A stretch of DNA of 7,979 nt from Asaia bogorensis (GTDB lineage Bacteria > Pseudomonadota > Alphaproteobacteria > Acetobacterales > Acetobacteraceae): positions 1 through 7,979 of the forward strand of contig CAMCHA010000093.1 in the NCBI GenBank assembly GCA_945874515.1, read 5' to 3'. Within the stretch, counting starts at the first letter, position 1. Every line of letters begins with the position of its first letter. Shown one piece after another: positions 6,858 through 7,979 of the stretch. The notes beneath the pieces were generated by a model. The model was not told the origin of the DNA and ran no database searches. It saw nothing but the letters and a program-made list of their open reading frames with translations. Made by a program: the position numbers and the translations under genes.

Positions 6858-6912
6858 CTGGATGTGAATGTTCAATCGCACCGTCGTTTTTACGTAGTGG
6901 GAAAGTCAGGCT

Positions 6913-7092
6913 ATGCCGCACAATGCGAAAGACATAACCCTTGCCGAATCGCTTCGGGAAGCCCCGGCCATCCCCGTTGCTACCGACGCCGACCCAAGCG
7001 ACGGGTCGGGTTGCAGCCGTGGTCGCCCGCGCGGCACGGAACTGACTCACGCTGACCCCAGCGATGACCAGGGCAATGGGCGCGGCACGTAG
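6913..7092 (+). CDS. Small repeat-containing Asp/Gly/Arg-rich peptide, candidate precursor peptide
   Basis: A 59-aa open frame, MPHNAKDITLAESLREAP..., ending GNGRGT and TAG. The first 23 residues look like a leader with a short amphipathic helix (ITLAESLRE). Two repeat units follow: TDADPSDGSGCSRGRPRGT (residues 24-42) and THADPSDDQGNGRGT (45-59). A third related unit follows the stop in the same frame. Codon differences between units are mostly synonymous (for example GAC-CCA-AGC-GAC against GAC-CCC-AGC-GAT), which argues that the peptide is the selected product. A weak GGGAAAG lies about 7 bases before the ATG; the frame is closed by TAG at 6895. It lies just upstream of a JmjC/cupin-4 oxygenase gene on the same strand. 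I know of no named family; a ribosomally made, modified peptide is the best guess. It could instead be a small nucleic-acid-binding or regulatory peptide. Confidence 0.55.
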   Translation: MPHNAKDITLAESLREAPAIPVATDADPSDGSGCSRGRPRGTELTHADPSDDQGNGRGT

Positions 7093-7152
7093 CGCAAGGC
7101 AATGACCGATTCAGACCCGCGCGATGAGACTGGCCGCGGCCGTCGCGGCACC
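6982..7152 (+). repeat. Three tandem protein-level repeats, consensus T[DH][AS]DP[SR]DxxG...GR..GT
   Basis: Units lie at 6982-7038 (19 codons), 7045-7089 (15 codons) and 7105-7152 (16 codons), all in one frame, with starts 63 and 60 bases apart. The shared core is T-[DH]-[AS]-D-P-[SR]-D-x-x-G, then a variable short Arg/Gly stretch, closing with Gly-Thr. Conservation is stronger in the amino acids than in the bases. Unit 3 is separated from unit 2 by a TAG codon. Confidence 0.7.
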
Positions 7153-7155
7153 TGA
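7102..7155 (+). pseudogene. Third repeat unit beyond an in-frame TAG: cut-off end of the small peptide, or a separate 17-aa ORF
   Basis: In the same frame as the 59-aa peptide, after TAG (7090-7092), come Arg-Lys-Ala and then MTDSDPRDETGRGRRGT followed by TGA. It matches the repeat consensus fully. Two readings are possible. The first is the original end of an 80-aa, three-repeat peptide cut by a nonsense change; GAG to TAG is a single base change, and unit 1 has Glu at the equivalent place. The second is independent initiation at the ATG 7102, with a poorly spaced AAGG upstream. Its TGA is 8 bases before the oxygenase ATG. Confidence 0.45.
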
Positions 7156-7163
7156 AGCACTGC

Positions 7164-7979
7164 ATGAGCGAAACCCTAGGCGAAGCGGCCTGGCGCTTGG
7201 CCTTTGGCGGCCTATCGCTTAAGCAAGTCTCCGCGCTGCGTGAAGGCTCTGCTTGGCGGCTTTTGCCAGCGGGCGCGGCGGATCGTTACGCGGGCCTGCT
7301 TTCCATCGCCGATCTTGATGCGTTTCCGCGCACTGATGCGGCGCGCCAGCCGCGCGTGACCGTGGCCGATGGTGGGCGGCAGCCTGGTGGTTTCGCAAAT
7401 CTATGAATTGCACGCGCCGCTCGCGCAATTATGCCGGGGCTTGGAGAAGGTTTTCCTGCACCCCGTCCAGGCCAACATCTACCTGACGCCGCCCGGCGCG
7501 CAGGGCTTCCGCGTGCATTTTGATACGCATGATGTGCTGGTCATGCAGGTATCGGGTGCCAAATCCTGGCGCGTTTGGGATGACATCCCGTTTCCGCTGC
7601 CAAGCTGGGCGACTCCTTGGGCCAATAAGCAAAGCCCCGCCAGCACGCCGCATGCACTTACCCTGAACCCAGATGATGCGCTTTATCTACCGCGCGGTGT
7701 CATGCATGAAGCCGCGGCGCAGACGGGCGATGCGCCTTCGCTGCATATCACCCTCGGTTTCCTGGAAGCCGCCATCGCCGATATGCTGCACGAGCTTCTG
7801 GAAATCCTGGAGGCGGAAAATTCGGCCTTACGCGCCGGCATCCCTTCCTGGCGGCTCGCTGAACCGGATGGCACCGCCGCCATCGCCGCGCGGCTTGCGC
7901 CCGCGCTTGCCGCGCTATCTTCCGAAACGGCGCTGGAGCGTCTCGCCCGCGCCGCTATGGATCGGATTAAGCGGGATCG
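7164..7979 (+). CDS. JmjC/cupin-4 family Fe(II)/2-oxoglutarate oxygenase, frameshifted and cut by the window edge
   Basis: The N-terminal part MSETLGEAAWRLAFGG... to VADGG (7164-7376) reads in one frame, which stops at 7406. From 7375 the frame one base over continues as GSLVVSQIYELHAP, then ANIYLTPPGAQGFRVHFDTHD and QVSGAKSWRVWDD, and stays open to the window end. Joined by removing one G in the GGG at 7374-7376, the two parts make one continuous cupin-4 protein of the YcfD/RoxA, MINA53 and NO66 type, which hydroxylate Arg or His in ribosomal proteins. Iron ligands are visible: His (7516-7518) and Asp (7522-7524) of HFD, and the distal His (7705-7707) in LPRGVMHEA. The later helical part is dimerisation-like. 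An internal ATG at 7369 in the second frame could restart translation. The gene follows the repeat peptide on the same strand. A sequence error, a real pseudogene or frameshifting are all possible. Confidence 0.8.

Larger units (their letters stand above)
6639..6912. other. Divergent, AT-rich intergenic regulatory region
   Basis: No gene seen. The stretch from about 6705 to 6860 is markedly AT-rich in an otherwise GC-rich window, and includes a 15-bp perfect odd-length palindrome TATTATT-A-AATAATA (6748-6762). It separates two divergent transcription units, so it should hold both promoters. The composition could mark a site for a nucleoid/xenogeneic silencer-type protein, an UP element, or DNA of foreign origin. 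Confidence 0.5.

Noticed and set aside
6844..7050. A 68-codon minus-strand frame opposite the peptide
   Set aside because: Antisense shadow with no recognisable motif and no ribosome binding site.
6864..7055. A 63-codon plus-strand frame overlapping the repeat peptide
   Set aside because: It has no repeats or motif and is rich in Arg/His/Cys. The 59-aa frame shows protein-level repeat conservation with synonymous changes, so it is the better candidate.
1..7979. CRISPR array, tRNA, rRNA, insertion sequence or transposase
   Set aside because: I see no direct-repeat array with spacers, no tRNA-like or rRNA-like sequence and no transposase motif anywhere in the window.

Overview
The window looks like a piece of a GC-rich alphaproteobacterial chromosome. 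Codon third positions are strongly G/C, and the mix of a molybdenum hydroxylase, a hydantoinase-type amidohydrolase, a COG0523 GTPase and a SlyB-type lipoprotein would suit Rhodospirillales/Acetobacteraceae. That taxonomic placement is an inference from gene content and composition only.

Layout. Positions 1-498 (+) hold the 3' end of a xanthine dehydrogenase/CO dehydrogenase-family molybdopterin subunit, whose stop codon overlaps the stop of the convergent gene. From 495 to 6635 every gene is on the minus strand. Read in the direction of transcription these are: an M17 leucyl-aminopeptidase family enzyme (6635-5268), a short MarR-type regulator (5145-4768), a YdcF/DUF218 membrane protein (4666-3866), a SlyB-like glycine-zipper lipoprotein (3721-3248), and a tight three-gene operon. 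The operon is a dihydropyrimidinase/hydantoinase-like amidohydrolase (3165-1738), a 94-aa unknown protein (1741-1457) and a COG0523 (CobW-like) GTPase (1460-495), joined by 4-base ATGA and GTGA start/stop overlaps. A plausible reading is that the GTPase and the small protein serve metal loading of the amidohydrolase.

A divergent, unusually AT-rich intergenic region (about 6640-6912) separates the aminopeptidase from a plus-strand module running off the right edge. This module begins with a 59-aa open frame (6913-7092) that I consider a real gene. It carries two copies of a T-[DH]-A-D-P-S-D-x-x-G...GR..GT unit, and a third copy lies in the same frame just past a TAG stop (7105-7152). Eight bases after that third copy starts a JmjC/cupin-4 family Fe(II)/2-oxoglutarate oxygenase (7164 to the end), related to the ribosomal-protein hydroxylases YcfD/RoxA, MINA53 and NO66. 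It is interrupted by a one-base frameshift near 7374-7376. A repeat-bearing, Arg/Gly-rich short peptide next to a peptide-hydroxylase family enzyme resembles a precursor/modifying-enzyme pair of the RiPP kind. This is the most interesting feature of the window. The in-frame stop and the frameshift mean the copy seen here may be decaying or may contain sequence errors.
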